A DNA stretch of 64,000 nucleotides, taken from contig JAAWAC010000027.1 of NCBI GenBank assembly GCA_022791975.1, positions 26,297 through 90,296 of the forward strand, written 5' to 3'. The position numbers and the translations under genes are program-made. Below are positions 34,077 through 46,830 of the stretch, piece after piece. Origin of the DNA: Lachnospiraceae bacterium. Its GTDB lineage: Bacteria; Bacillota; Clostridia; Lachnospirales; Lachnospiraceae. The notes beneath the pieces are model-generated. The model was not told the origin of the DNA, searched no databases, and worked only from the letters and a program-made list of their open reading frames with translations. Numbering within the stretch: position 1 is the first letter of the stretch; the number at the start of each line of letters is the position of its first letter.

Positions 34077-35621
34077 TTGTTTGGAAAAATTTTATCTGCC
34101 GATGTGCGAGGGATCGACGGCTTTGGGGTGTCCGTGGAGGTGGACATCAGTGACGGCATGCCCATATTTTTGATGGTGGGTTATCTGGCCTCGGAGGTAA
34201 GGGAGGCCGGAGACCGGGTGCGCACAGCTCTTCGAAACTGTGGAATCCTGCTACCGCCTAAACGCATTACTGTGAATCTGGCCCCAGCCAATGTGCGAAA
34301 GGCCGGATCGAAATTTGATCTGCCCATTGCAGTGGCGCTTCTGGCAGCTCTGGGACTTTTTGATCCCCGGGATTTGGAGGGAGTGCTTATGGCTGGGGAG
34401 CTAAGCTTGAATGGGGAGATCCACGGCATTCCGGGAATTCTTCCCATGGTGGAAACTGCCCGGAATATGGGATGTACCTGCTGTGTGGTGCCTTTGGAAA
34501 ATCTCAAAGAGGCAGCTCTGGTAACAGGAATCCAGGTGCTGGGAGCTACGCACCTAAAGGAGCTTTTGCCAGCGGCGGGAAACAATGACTGTTTTTCGGC
34601 CCTGCATGCCGTGAAGGAGGAGCCTGTGAATCCAGGTTTTCTGGAGGAACCTTCCTATGGAGTGGATTTTTCGGAGATCAACGGACAGGAGACCGTAAAA
34701 CGGGCAGCTCAGGTGGCTGTAGCCGGCATGCACAATTTTTTGATGATCGGACCGCCAGGCGCGGGAAAGACTATGATAGCCAAACGGATTCCCACAATTT
34801 TGCCACCTCTTACTCTTGAAGAGAGCTTGGAATTGTCAAAAATTTACAGCATTGCAGGGCTGCTGCAAGAAAAGGAACCTTTGATTCGGGAAAGACCCTT
34901 TCGGGCGCCCCATCACACGATTACGCCGGCAGCTCTCACGGGAGGCGGGAGGATTCCCATGCCTGGAGAGATCTCCCTGGGTACCAATGGAGTGCTGTTT
35001 CTGGACGAGCTTCCGGAGTTTCAAAAGATTGCCCTGGAGGTGCTGCGCCAGCCTTTGGAGGAGGGAGAGGTACGTATCTGTCGAAGCTATGGAACCTATG
35101 TATATCCTGCCCGGTTTATGTTGGTGGCTGCCATGAATCCCTGTAGCTGTGGCTATTATCCGGATTTCAATCTGTGCAGCTGTGGGACAAAGGAGGTGAG
35201 CCGATACCTGGGGCGGTTAAGCCAACCGCTTCTGGATAGGATTGATATCTGTGTGGAGGCTCCCCGGCTTTCCTATGAGGAGCTGGTGGGGAGGGAGAAG
35301 AAGGAAACTTCCACCCAGATCCGACGGAGAATGGAGCGGGTACATAAGCTTCAGCAGGAGCGCTATGCGGGAAGTCCATACCGGTTTAATTCGGATTTGG
35401 GAAGTAAAGGGATTGAGAGATTCTGTCATCTGGGGCACAAGGAAGAGGAGCTCTTAAGGAATGCTTTTCATAAACTACATCTAAGCGCCCGGGCCTGCCA
35501 TCGGATTATGAAGGTTGCCCGGACCATTGCAGATCTGGAGGAGGAGGTTTATATTGGCCGGGATCATCTGATGGAGGCCATATGCTACCGGGCTCTGGAT
35601 AAAAAATATTGGACGAGGTAA
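34077..35621 (+). CDS. comM: YifB/ComM family AAA+ ATPase (Mg-chelatase-like)
   Basis: A protein of about 514 residues. The N-terminal Lon-like fold (ADVRGIDGFGVSVEVDISDGMP) is followed by the Mg_chelatase AAA domain with Walker A GPPGAGKTM, Walker B LFLDELPEF and the C-terminal ERPFRAPHHT/IGRDHLMEAI elements. A cysteine cluster AAMNPCSCGYYPDFNLCSCG is typical. ComM acts as a branch-migration helicase during transformation in some bacteria. TTG 34077 is preferred because AAGGAG ends at 34064, touching the alternative GTG 34065. dprA follows within five bases, and both serve recombination of incoming DNA. Confidence 0.9.
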   Translation: MFGKILSADVRGIDGFGVSVEVDISDGMPIFLMVGYLASEVREAGDRVRTALRNCGILLPPKRITVNLAPANVRKAGSKFDLPIAVALLAALGLFDPRDLEGVLMAGELSLNGEIHGIPGILPMVETARNMGCTCCVVPLENLKEAALVTGIQVLGATHLKELLPAAGNNDCFSALHAVKEEPVNPGFLEEPSYGVDFSEINGQETVKRAAQVAVAGMHNFLMIGPPGAGKTMIAKRIPTILPPLTLEESLELSKIYSIAGLLQEKEPLIRERPFRAPHHTITPAALTGGGRIPMPGEISLGTNGVLFLDELPEFQKIALEVLRQPLEEGEVRICRSYGTYVYPARFMLVAAMNPCSCGYYPDFNLCSCGTKEVSRYLGRLSQPLLDRIDICVEAPRLSYEELVGREKKETSTQIRRRMERVHKLQQERYAGSPYRFNSDLGSKGIERFCHLGHKEEELLRNAFHKLHLSARACHRIMKVARTIADLEEEVYIGRDHLMEAICYRALDKKYWTR

Positions 35622-35625
35622 CAAA

Positions 35626-36726
35626 ATGGAGGCATATTGGTACTGGTTTTGTCATGAATTATATTTAGAGCGGGTATGGGCCAGGGAGCTTCTTGGACAT
35701 TATGGATCTCCCCGGGCGGTCTTTGAGGCAGAGGAAGAGGACATCAAAAAGCACTTTCCGAAAAAGGCTGTCAGATATGGGGATATGCTCAGGAGAAGGA
35801 GAGAGTGGGAGCCTGAGGAAGCTTTTGCGGAGCTCCAAAGAAAGGAAATACAGTTTTACAGCTCTAAACGGCCGGAGTTTCCCTCTCTGCTTAAGCGGAT
35901 TCCAGATAGTCCTTTGGGGCTCTTTGTAAGGGGAAACTTACCCCGGGAGGAAGCTTTGTCGGTGGCCGTGGTGGGAGCCCGCAGGTGCAGTTCCTATGGG
36001 AGGATGGCATCCATAAGCTTTGCGGGGGGACTGGCAGAGCAGGGCGTACAGATCGTAAGCGGTATGGCAGCCGGGGTGGACGGATATGCACACAGGGGAG
36101 CTCTGGACAGAGGAAAAGCCACCTACGCAGTGCTGGGCTGCGGAGTAGATGTGTGTTATCCCAGACAAAATCAGGATCTGTACCAAGCGATTCCAAGGTC
36201 CGGAGGTCTGATCAGTGAATATCCTCCCGGAACCCCGCCTCTGTCCCGGCTGTTTCCTCTGCGAAATCGTCTTATCAGCGGACTTTGCCAGGCAATTCTG
36301 GTGGTGGAGGCCAGAGAGCGGAGCGGGTCCCTGATCACGGCGGATTTGGCTCTGGAGCAGGGAAGAGATGTATTTGCAGTACCAGGGCGGGTGGGAGACA
36401 CCTTAAGTGAGGGGTGCAATCGGTTGATTTCCCAGGGGGCTTTTATGGCTTTAACCCCGGAGGGGCTTTTGGAAAGCCTGGGAGTAGAACTGCCAAAGAA
36501 AGGTACAAGAGGGGAGAAATATAAAAAATCACTTGAAAGCTCAGAACTTTTGGTGTATAGTTGTTTAGGCTTACAGGCACAGCATATAGAAGAGATTTGT
36601 AGCAGAACCGGACTGTCACTGCTGCAAACAATGAAGATTTTGGTTTCTCTGGAAGTAAAAGGATGTGTATGTGAGGTGCGGAAGAATTATTATAGTAGAG
36701 AACATGTTTCATCATCAAAGGCATAA
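35626..36726 (+). CDS. dprA: DprA, DNA-processing protein
   Basis: A 366-residue protein that protects incoming single-stranded DNA and loads RecA. The N-terminal helical region (about 1-65) precedes the Rossmann-type fold with VAVVGARRCSSYG, SGMAAGVDGYAHRGAL, VLGCGVDVCYPRQN and RSGSLITADLALEQGRDVFAVPG, all DprA signatures. The C-terminal winged helix (about 300-360) is present. It lies between comM and topA, the usual Firmicutes order. Confidence 0.94.
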   Translation: MEAYWYWFCHELYLERVWARELLGHYGSPRAVFEAEEEDIKKHFPKKAVRYGDMLRRRREWEPEEAFAELQRKEIQFYSSKRPEFPSLLKRIPDSPLGLFVRGNLPREEALSVAVVGARRCSSYGRMASISFAGGLAEQGVQIVSGMAAGVDGYAHRGALDRGKATYAVLGCGVDVCYPRQNQDLYQAIPRSGGLISEYPPGTPPLSRLFPLRNRLISGLCQAILVVEARERSGSLITADLALEQGRDVFAVPGRVGDTLSEGCNRLISQGAFMALTPEGLLESLGVELPKKGTRGEKYKKSLESSELLVYSCLGLQAQHIEEICSRTGLSLLQTMKILVSLEVKGCVCEVRKNYYSREHVSSSKA

Positions 36727-36753
36727 TTTTTACTAGACGGAAAGAGGGTTTTT

Positions 36754-38847
36754 ATGGCAAAATATTTGGTGATTGTAGAGTCCCCGGCAAAGGTTAAGAC
36801 AATACAGAAATTTTTGGGTTCTAATTACGAGGTATTGGCATCCCAGGGACATGTGCGGGATCTGCCCAAGAGCCAACTGGGCATTGATGTGGAGCACGGC
36901 TATGAGCCCAAGTATATTACAATCCGGGGAAAGGGGGATATTCTTGCGAAGCTTCGAAAGGAAGCGAAGAAGGCTGAGCGAGTATATCTGGCTACGGACC
37001 CGGATCGGGAGGGGGAGGCCATCTCCTGGCATTTGTCCAAGGCTTTGAAGCTGGAGGACAAAAAAATGTATCGCATCAGCTTTAACGAAATCACAAAGAC
37101 CGCAGTAAAGGCCTCTCTTAGGGAAGCGCGTCAGATTGATATGGATCTGGTAAATGCCCAGCAGGCCAGAAGGATGCTGGATCGGATGGTGGGCTATCGC
37201 ATCAGTCCTATTTTGTGGGCAAAGATAAAACGGGGGCTCAGCGCAGGACGCGTTCAATCTGTGGCTCTGCGCATTATTGCAGATCGCGAGGAGGAGATCA
37301 ATGCCTTTATTCCGGAGGAATACTGGAGTCTGGACGCCAAGTTTGGCGTAGCAGGAGAAAAAAAGCCTCTGACAGCAAAGTTTTATGGGACCAAAAGCAA
37401 AAAGATGTCCATCTCCTCCAAGGAAGAGCTGGATAAGATTCTAAAGGAGTTAGAAGGAGATAACTACCGGGTGGCGGATGTAAAGCGGGGAGAGCGGGTG
37501 AAAAAAGCGCCTTTGCCTTTTACCACCAGCACTTTGCAGCAGGAGGCCTCCAAAACATTAAATTTTTCCACCCAGAAGACCATGCGGCTGGCTCAGCAGC
37601 TGTATGAAGGAATTGATATCAAGGGAAACGGAACCGTGGGTGTGATCACCTATCTTCGTACAGATTCCACCCGTGTTTCCGAGGAAGCCCAGAAAAATAC
37701 ACGGACTTATATTGAGAAGCAGTATGGGGAGAACTATGTGTCCAAATCCCAGGGGACAAAGGCCAGCGGAAAGAAGATTCAGGATGCCCATGAGGCTATC
37801 CGACCCACGGATATCACCAGGACCCCCAGTGTTTTGAAGGATTCCTTAAGCCGGGATCAGCTTCGGCTTTATCAGCTTATCTGGAAGCGGTTTATGGCCA
37901 GCCAGATGGCGGACGCTGTCTATGAGACGGCAAATGTAAAGATTGATGGGGAGCCCTCCGGCTATCGCTTTACCGTAGCTGCCTCCAAGGTGAAATTTGA
38001 CGGTTTTTTGTCTGTCTATATGCAGGAGGATGAGGAAAAGACAGAGAGCAATATGCTGGTAAAGGGGCTTACCCCGGACACAGCTCTGAAATTAAAGGAT
38101 TTTGACAGCAAGCAGCACTTTACTCAACCGCCGGCCCATTATACGGAGGCGGCCCTGGTAAAAACGCTGGAGGAGCTAGGAATTGGGCGCCCCAGCACTT
38201 ACGCGCCCACTATCACCACCATCATTGCCCGCCGGTATGTGGCCAAGGAAAACCGGAATCTGTATTTGACGGAATTGGGAGAAGTGGTGAATCATATGAT
38301 GAAGCAAGCCTTTCCCAGCATTGTGGAGGTGGATTTCACCGCTAATATGGAAGGGCTTCTGGACCGTGTGGAGGAAGGGACGGTCAGCTGGAAAACGGTG
38401 GTGGAAAATTTCTATCCGGATCTGGAGGATGCAGTGCAATGCGCGGAGAAGGAGCTGGAGGAGATTAAGATTGAGGATGAGGTGACGGATGTTATCTGCG
38501 AGGAATGCGGCCGGAATATGGTAATTAAATATGGCCCCCACGGCCGTTTTTTGGCTTGCCCGGGATTTCCCGAGTGCCGCAATACCAAGCCTTATCTGGA
38601 GAAGATCGGGGTGGCTTGTCCTATCTGTGGGAAAGAGGTGGTGCTGCGCAAGTCCAAAAAGGGCAGAAAATATTTTGGCTGCGAGGATAATCCCACCTGT
38701 GCCTTTATGTCCTGGCAGCGCCCTTCCAAACAGAAGTGTCCCAGCTGCGGCGGGTATATGCTGGAGAAGGGAGCCAAACTGGTGTGCGCCAATGAAGGTT
38801 GCGGATTTGTCATGAATAAGGAGGAGATCCGGGAGAAAGAGGCTTAG
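36754..38847 (+). CDS. topA: DNA topoisomerase I
   Basis: A 697-residue type IA topoisomerase that relaxes negative supercoils. The Toprim domain opens YLVIVESPAKVKTI with the Asp pair in ATDPDREGEAISWHL. The nucleophile is the Tyr of GVITYLRTDSTRVS. Three C-terminal four-cysteine zinc ribbons follow (CEECGRNM..., CPICGKEV..., CPSCGGYM...). It lies 27 bases after dprA and is followed by codY. Confidence 0.97.
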   Translation: MAKYLVIVESPAKVKTIQKFLGSNYEVLASQGHVRDLPKSQLGIDVEHGYEPKYITIRGKGDILAKLRKEAKKAERVYLATDPDREGEAISWHLSKALKLEDKKMYRISFNEITKTAVKASLREARQIDMDLVNAQQARRMLDRMVGYRISPILWAKIKRGLSAGRVQSVALRIIADREEEINAFIPEEYWSLDAKFGVAGEKKPLTAKFYGTKSKKMSISSKEELDKILKELEGDNYRVADVKRGERVKKAPLPFTTSTLQQEASKTLNFSTQKTMRLAQQLYEGIDIKGNGTVGVITYLRTDSTRVSEEAQKNTRTYIEKQYGENYVSKSQGTKASGKKIQDAHEAIRPTDITRTPSVLKDSLSRDQLRLYQLIWKRFMASQMADAVYETANVKIDGEPSGYRFTVAASKVKFDGFLSVYMQEDEEKTESNMLVKGLTPDTALKLKDFDSKQHFTQPPAHYTEAALVKTLEELGIGRPSTYAPTITTIIARRYVAKENRNLYLTELGEVVNHMMKQAFPSIVEVDFTANMEGLLDRVEEGTVSWKTVVENFYPDLEDAVQCAEKELEEIKIEDEVTDVICEECGRNMVIKYGPHGRFLACPGFPECRNTKPYLEKIGVACPICGKEVVLRKSKKGRKYFGCEDNPTCAFMSWQRPSKQKCPSCGGYMLEKGAKLVCANEGCGFVMNKEEIREKEA

Positions 38848-38945
38848 TTTTGCGAATATTCAGATATTTATAAAAATATTTCGAAAAAGAGATTGAAAAT
38901 TGATATACTCTGTGTTAGGATGAAATAACAGGGAGGAATATTCAG

Positions 38946-39722
38946 ATGAGTGTACAGTTATTAGATAAGACCAGAAAGATTAACAAATTACTGCACAACA
39001 ACAATTCCAGCAAGGTAGTATTCAACGATATCTGCCAGGTGCTGACGGATATTCTGGATTCTAATGTGTTGGTTATCAGCAAAAAAGGAAAAGTGTTGGG
39101 AGTCAGCTGCTGTGCAGGAGTGCAGGAGATCCATGAGCTTATTGTGGATCAGGTGGGCGGCCACATTGACAGCCTGCTCAATGAGCGTTTGCTGAGTATC
39201 CTCTCTACAAAGGAAAATGTGAATCTACAGACCCTGGGTTTTGTCTCGGAGAATGTGGATCAGTATCAAGCTATTATCACGCCCATTGATATTGCGGGAG
39301 AGCGTCTGGGGACGTTGTTTCTGTACAAATATCAGCGGCAGTATGATATTGACGACATTATTTTGAGTGAGTATGGAACCACGGTGGTGGGACTGGAGAT
39401 GATGCGCTCTGTCAATGAGGAGAGCGCGGAGGAATCACGAAAGGTGCAGATTGTGAAATCTGCTATCAGTACTCTGTCCTTTTCAGAGTTGGAGGCCATT
39501 ATCCACATTTTTGATGAGCTGGATGGAGACGAGGGGATACTGGTGGCCAGCCGGATTGCAGACAGTGTGGGGATCACCCGTTCGGTGATTGTCAATGCTC
39601 TGCGCAAATTTGAGAGTGCAGGGGTTATTGAATCCCGTTCCTCTGGGATGAAGGGGACCTACATTAAGGTGGTCAATGATGTGATTTTTGATGAGCTGGC
39701 AAGATTAAAACAGAAAAAGTAG
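38946..39722 (+). CDS. codY: CodY, global nutritional repressor
   Basis: A 258-residue regulator that senses branched-chain amino acids and GTP. The N-terminal GAF domain (about 1-155) contains LLDKTRKINKLLHNNNSSKVVFND-like sequence, and the winged helix near the C-terminus has ASRIADSVGITRSVIVNALRKFESAGVIESRS, the CodY recognition helix. GGGAGG precedes the ATG. Targets in this window may include the peptide ABC operon at 20407, though no strong CodY box was found there. A terminator follows at 39734. Confidence 0.96.
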   Translation: MSVQLLDKTRKINKLLHNNNSSKVVFNDICQVLTDILDSNVLVISKKGKVLGVSCCAGVQEIHELIVDQVGGHIDSLLNERLLSILSTKENVNLQTLGFVSENVDQYQAIITPIDIAGERLGTLFLYKYQRQYDIDDIILSEYGTTVVGLEMMRSVNEESAEESRKVQIVKSAISTLSFSELEAIIHIFDELDGDEGILVASRIADSVGITRSVIVNALRKFESAGVIESRSSGMKGTYIKVVNDVIFDELARLKQKK

Positions 39723-39733
39723 CCGAAACAAAA

Positions 39734-39764
39734 GAAGCAGCGCCAAAAGGCGTTGCTTCTTTTT
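39734..39764 (+). terminator. codY terminator
   Basis: GAAGCAGCGCC, loop AAAA, GGCGTTGCTTC, then five T. The stem is nearly perfect (one G-T pair). Confidence 0.88.
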
Positions 39765-39807
39765 CTGTGTGATCCGGATGTGGCAATCCAGAAGATTTAA
39801 AAGAGTC

Positions 39808-40389
39808 TTATACCTCAGAGACATTGGAAAAGGGTGCAAAGCTTTTGCAGACTTCCATGGCATCCTTTACTCCGTAAAAGACCATACCGGTCAGGTCCGG
39901 GGAATCCGGCGTTTTAATCCGACGTACAGCGGCGTTACGGCTGGCAGTGGGCTTGATTTTGCAGCCATCCTCTCCCATATAGATTACAGAGCTTCCATTT
40001 GGCAGCTTTTGAAGCTTGCAGGGAGTTTCCCGGGTAATGTTAAAAGTATTGATCTGCGTGTCGTTGATACAGATGGCCCGCTGGTTAGTGAAAAGATAGG
40101 TGACTTTTTTGTCCAGGGAGCGCTTGGTAGTCAGTGGCTGAATGGAGAGGGAAAAAGGTATCAGGCCGATGAGCACCAGGGCTGTAATCAGTTGTGTGGG
40201 CGTTCCCTCGGTTCGCAGGTAGAAGGGAATATAAAAGGCCAGGAATGCAGCTACAACAGCGATGCTGACGCCCCAGGTGATAAGAAGCGGCTGCTTATAG
40301 GTGTCATCCAGAAGGGAGAAGGGCTCTGGCTTTCCCTCCCACAAAACCTTTTCTCTCTCATACAGAACATCTTGCAATTTTTCCATCAT
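39808..40389 (-). CDS. membrane protein with PH-like domain, unknown function
   Basis: A 193-residue protein with two adjacent helices (about residues 32-52 and 62-82), then a domain beginning KKVTYLFTNQRAICIND that has the look of bacterial PH-like (bPH) domains. The N-terminus YEREKVLWEGKPEPFSLL is also seen in such proteins. ATG 40389 follows AAAGGAG by eight bases on the minus strand. Its -10 box and a set of four TCTTTAC repeats lie upstream, suggesting activation by an OmpR-type regulator. The function is unknown; it is convergent with codY. Confidence 0.65.
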   Translation of the reverse strand: MMEKLQDVLYEREKVLWEGKPEPFSLLDDTYKQPLLITWGVSIAVVAAFLAFYIPFYLRTEGTPTQLITALVLIGLIPFSLSIQPLTTKRSLDKKVTYLFTNQRAICINDTQINTFNITRETPCKLQKLPNGSSVIYMGEDGCKIKPTASRNAAVRRIKTPDSPDLTGMVFYGVKDAMEVCKSFAPFSNVSEV

Positions 40390-40428
40390 AAAATAAGCTC
40401 CTTTGTATATAATTATTTTTATAGCTTT

Positions 40429-40498
40429 ATTATAAGGGAGATGCCGGTAAAGAGGGCGTAAAGAAACCAGGGGAATTCGTAAAGAGGGCGTAAAGAAA
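40429..40498 (-). promoter_or_regulatory. -10 box and four phased TCTTTAC half-sites
   Basis: On the minus strand TATAAT lies at 40434-40429, with no good -35 box. In its place are four copies of TCTTTAC (plus-strand GTAAAGA at 40447, 40458, 40479, 40490), with steps of 11, 21 and 11 bp. This resembles the Pho-box layout of OmpR-family regulators. The 20-bp units 40447-40466 and 40479-40498 are identical. Confidence 0.5.
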
Positions 40499-40599
40499 TC
40501 CAAGGAAGGTATAAAGAAGCCGTTAAGAGGGGTGGCAGAAAGGAAAAATTATTAAAATTTATGAGATTTCTAAAAAAAATATAAATTTTGGGAAAGGTG

Positions 40600-40667
40600 T
40601 TGACAAATAAAAGAGAAAGCATTAATATAATGCACATAGGTTAGCACTCAATGTTGGCGAGTGCTAA
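40600..40667 (+). promoter_or_regulatory. groS promoter and CIRCE operator
   Basis: TTGACA (40600-40605) and a -10 region (TAATAT at 40623 with 17-base spacing, or TATAAT at 40626 with 20) are followed by a perfect CIRCE element: TTAGCACTC (40641-40649), nine bases, GAGTGCTAA (40659-40667). HrcA represses at CIRCE until heat or misfolding titrates GroE. hrcA is not in this window. Confidence 0.95.
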
Positions 40668-40692
40668 TAACCGAAGAAGACACAGATCTTAA

Positions 40693-40992
<300 letters not shown>

Positions 40993-41006
40993 ATAAGGGC
41001 ATATAA

Positions 41007-42650
<1,644 letters not shown>

Positions 42651-42687
42651 GCCCTGAAAAAAGGTTAAAGCAAGAAAGTAATAGGGA

Positions 42688-42739
42688 AGAGGGGTATATG
42701 GCCTGGATATCGGATCTAGGGTCATATGCCTCTCTTTTA
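42688..42739 (+). terminator. groL terminator
   Basis: A 16-bp stem (42688-42703 with 42720-42735, two or three G-T pairs) around a 16-base loop, followed by TTTT. Confidence 0.75.
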
Positions 42740-42879
42740 TGATGGTGGGCAAAAAAAGAAACATCCCAGAATATTTGGCTGTGATGAAAAAAACAGCTGG
42801 TGCTGGAGGACAGGTTGAGATATAATTAATATATAGTAGGAAAAAACAGATTAAATAGGGTGGAGGTAATGAGAAAAAT

Positions 42880-43371
42880 ATGCAGGATGAATATTTAGAA
42901 CAAATTGTAAGGGCAAACAAAGAGACAGGAGGCGGGCTGTCAAAGGGGCTTTTTGCAGCAGCAGTTTTTTTTGCGGCCATAGGTCTTTTGCTTTACTGGC
43001 CGGCGATTGTACTTGCCATCGCGGCTGGTGTAGCTACCTGGGTTGTCAACAACAAGAAGAGTCAGGAATATGAATACCTTTACGTTAATGGAGAGCTGGA
43101 TATTGATGTGGTAAAGAGCTGGAAGCGTAAGCGTCTGGGAAACTTTCAGATGGAGCAGCTGGAGTGTATGATGCCAAAGGAGTCCCTTCGCCTGGAGGGC
43201 TATAAGGGCAGGGTGAAGAAAAGTGTGGATGCCACCACTGGATCTACGGGGCAGCCCATATTTGCCATGTTGTTTAAACAAGATCAGGGGTATGTGCAGG
43301 TTTGGGTGGAGCCGGAGGAGGAGCTCATGGCAATTTTCCGCCGGACGGTACCCAGTAAAATTTTGAATTGA
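42880..43371 (+). CDS. small membrane protein, unknown function
   Basis: A 163-residue protein with one hairpin of hydrophobic sequence (about residues 22-58, two helices), then a soluble domain of about 105 residues starting EYEYLYVNGELDIDVVKSWKRKRLG. I cannot assign a function. Similar small proteins near guaB occur in Lachnospiraceae as far as I recall, which is unchecked. The guaB promoter overlaps its last codons. Confidence 0.7.
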   Translation: MQDEYLEQIVRANKETGGGLSKGLFAAAVFFAAIGLLLYWPAIVLAIAAGVATWVVNNKKSQEYEYLYVNGELDIDVVKSWKRKRLGNFQMEQLECMMPKESLRLEGYKGRVKKSVDATTGSTGQPIFAMLFKQDQGYVQVWVEPEEELMAIFRRTVPSKILN

Positions 43372-43396
43372 CAGGAACCGACATTTTTGTTATGAT
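43368..43396 (+). promoter_or_regulatory. guaB promoter
   Basis: TTGACA (43368-43373), 17 bases, TATGAT (43391-43396). It overlaps the stop of the preceding gene and lies about 85 bases before guaB. Confidence 0.75.
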
Positions 43397-43439
43397 AGAA
43401 AAACTATATATATGTGACTTGGGAAATGGGTGTCAGTAG

Positions 43440-44936
<1,497 letters not shown>

Positions 44937-44954
44937 AGAAAGCTAAGAGAGGAT

Positions 44955-44999
44955 GCCGCAAAATCAGCAGAAATGGTTGGTTTTGCGGCGTTTTGCTTT
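44955..44999 (+). terminator. guaB terminator
   Basis: GCCGCAAAATCAGC pairs with GTTGGTTTTGCGGC around a seven-base loop, followed by GTTTTGCTTTT. Confidence 0.8.
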
Positions 45000-45058
45000 T
45001 GTGTAGGTTTGTGCTGAGTAGAGGAAAAGGATTTGGGAGGAAAGGGGATGTAGGCATC

Positions 45059-45790
45059 ATGGAGGAAATTCGTTTAAATAAGTATCTCAGTGAAAAGGGC
45101 ATTTGTTCCCGCAGGGAGGCGGATCGACTGATTGAGCAGGGCCGGGTCACGGTGGATGGCCGGGTGGCTGACATGGGAATGAAGGTGCGTGAGGATCAGG
45201 TGATCTGCGTGGGGAACAGGCAGGTAGGAGGCACAACCCGGCCAGTGCTTCTGGCTGTGAATAAACCTGTGGGAGTAGTCTGTACCACGGATAAGCGGGA
45301 GCGGCGGAATATTGTGGATTTTGTGGGCTATCCGGAGCGGATTTACCCCATTGGACGGCTGGACAAGGATTCCCAAGGGCTGATTCTAATGACCAACCAG
45401 GGAGAACTGGTGAATCAGATCCTGAAAGCCTCCAACCATCATGAAAAGGAATATTTGGTCCGGGTAAATAAGCCGGTGACAGAGGCTTTTTTGGAGCAAA
45501 TGCGAAAAGGGGTTTCCATCCGAAAGGAGGAGAAAGGAAAGGTACTTTTGGATGCGGTGACCCGGCCTTGCGTGGTGGAGCGCATGGGAAAGCAGAGGTT
45601 TCGCATTATTCTGACCCAGGGGCTGAACAGGCAGATCCGGCGCATGTGTGAAGCTTTAGGGTATCGGGTGGAGGAGCTTCGCCGGGTGCGGGTATTGAAT
45701 ATTCAGCTGCGGGGCCTGCCTCAGGGACGTTACCGGGAGGTGACCAGGGAGGAATATGCCCAGCTCTTGGAGCTTTTAGGGTCTGGTTAA
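45059..45790 (+). CDS. rluF: RluF-type 23S rRNA pseudouridine synthase
   Basis: A 243-residue RsuA/RluB/E/F-family enzyme. The S4 domain is EIRLNKYLSEKGICSRREADRLIEQGRVTVDG; the catalytic block is YPIGRLDKDSQGLILMTNQGEL with the nucleophilic Asp in GRLDKDS; later RIILTQGLNRQIRRMCEALGY is characteristic. RluF modifies U2604 (E. coli numbering) of 23S rRNA. Start ATG 45059 fits the S4 domain opening; a longer GTG start is not supported. Confidence 0.9.
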   Translation: MEEIRLNKYLSEKGICSRREADRLIEQGRVTVDGRVADMGMKVREDQVICVGNRQVGGTTRPVLLAVNKPVGVVCTTDKRERRNIVDFVGYPERIYPIGRLDKDSQGLILMTNQGELVNQILKASNHHEKEYLVRVNKPVTEAFLEQMRKGVSIRKEEKGKVLLDAVTRPCVVERMGKQRFRIILTQGLNRQIRRMCEALGYRVEELRRVRVLNIQLRGLPQGRYREVTREEYAQLLELLGSG

Positions 45791-45937
45791 GACTTTTTGG
45801 GGCCTATAGGCAAGCATCATGGGTGGAATGTGGAAAATAATATTGTTCATAAAGTAGTGACAGATTGGAAAAAACATGGTATATTGAAAGGGAGAGGAAA
45901 GAAAGGGGAAAATATAATAGAAAAGGATTGACTGGCT

Positions 45938-46714
45938 ATGAGGACAGGCGGTTTGAAGATTGACGAGCGCAGGCAAAAGATATTGAGTATACTGAATCGG
46001 GACGGACAGGTAAAGGTCAATCAGCTGAGCAGGGATTTGGGAACCAGCGTAGTGACTATCCGCAGTGATCTGGCGGCCCTGGAGCGGGATGGATATCTGG
46101 AGAGAACCTCCGGAGGAGCGGTGCAGACGGTGAATAATTTTTACCATCTGGATTTTCGCTTTCGGACCCAACAAAATTTGCAACCCAAAAAGGAGATTGC
46201 AGCGGGAGTTTCCAGTCTGGTGCATGACGGAGAGACTTTATTTATCAATTCTGGGACTACCACCTATTTTACGGCGGTGGAGCTGAAAAAAAATAAGAAC
46301 CTGAATATTGTGACCAACTCTCTGACGGTGGCCGTAGAGCTGGGGAGCTTCCCCACCTTCCGGGTATTTCTGCTAGGAGGAGAGATCAATGCCCAGTATT
46401 CCTTTACCTATGGAAACGAGGTGCTGAATCAGCTGCGCAGGTATAAGGCGGATAAAGCTATATTGTCCATGGACGGACTGGACCCAGAGATGGGACTGAC
46501 CACCTATCACGCGGAGGAGGCAGAGGTGGACCGGGTTATGATGGAGAGGGCTCGACAGATAATCGTGGCCGCAGACGCCAGCAAATTCGGCCATGAGAGT
46601 TTTTCTCAGGTGGGTGATTTGAATCATATCCATACCTGGGTGACAAACAAGGAGATTTTACCGGAGAGCTGTGAGCAGGTACGCCGGCACGGGCTGGAGG
46701 TGCTGGTCTGCTGA
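45938..46714 (+). CDS. DeoR-family transcriptional regulator
   Basis: A 258-residue repressor. The N-terminal DeoR helix-turn-helix (KIDERRQKILSILNRDGQVKVNQLSRDLGTSVVTIRSDL in outline) precedes the DeoRC sugar-phosphate sensor domain with INSGTTTYFTAVEL, GLDPEMGLTTYHAEEAEVDRVM and VAADASKFG. Such proteins respond to phosphorylated sugars. The genes around it (isomerase relative, SIS protein, FGGY kinase) are sugar-phosphate enzymes and likely targets. It is followed by a terminator and convergent with the isomerase gene. Confidence 0.92.
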   Translation: MRTGGLKIDERRQKILSILNRDGQVKVNQLSRDLGTSVVTIRSDLAALERDGYLERTSGGAVQTVNNFYHLDFRFRTQQNLQPKKEIAAGVSSLVHDGETLFINSGTTTYFTAVELKKNKNLNIVTNSLTVAVELGSFPTFRVFLLGGEINAQYSFTYGNEVLNQLRRYKADKAILSMDGLDPEMGLTTYHAEEAEVDRVMMERARQIIVAADASKFGHESFSQVGDLNHIHTWVTNKEILPESCEQVRRHGLEVLVC

Positions 46715-46766
46715 AATGCATTGATGGAAAGAGAGTGGACTGGAAAGATATGGAAGAAGAAAGCAG

Positions 46767-46798
46767 GCAGGGAGCAGTTTTGAGCTTCCTGCTTTTTT
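46767..46798 (+). terminator. terminator of DeoR gene
   Basis: GCAGGGAGC, loop AGTTTTGA, GCTTCCTGC (one G-T pair), then six T. Confidence 0.8.
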
Positions 46799-46830
46799 GA
46801 ATGCCAAGAAATCTATCTGTGGGCCCAAAG

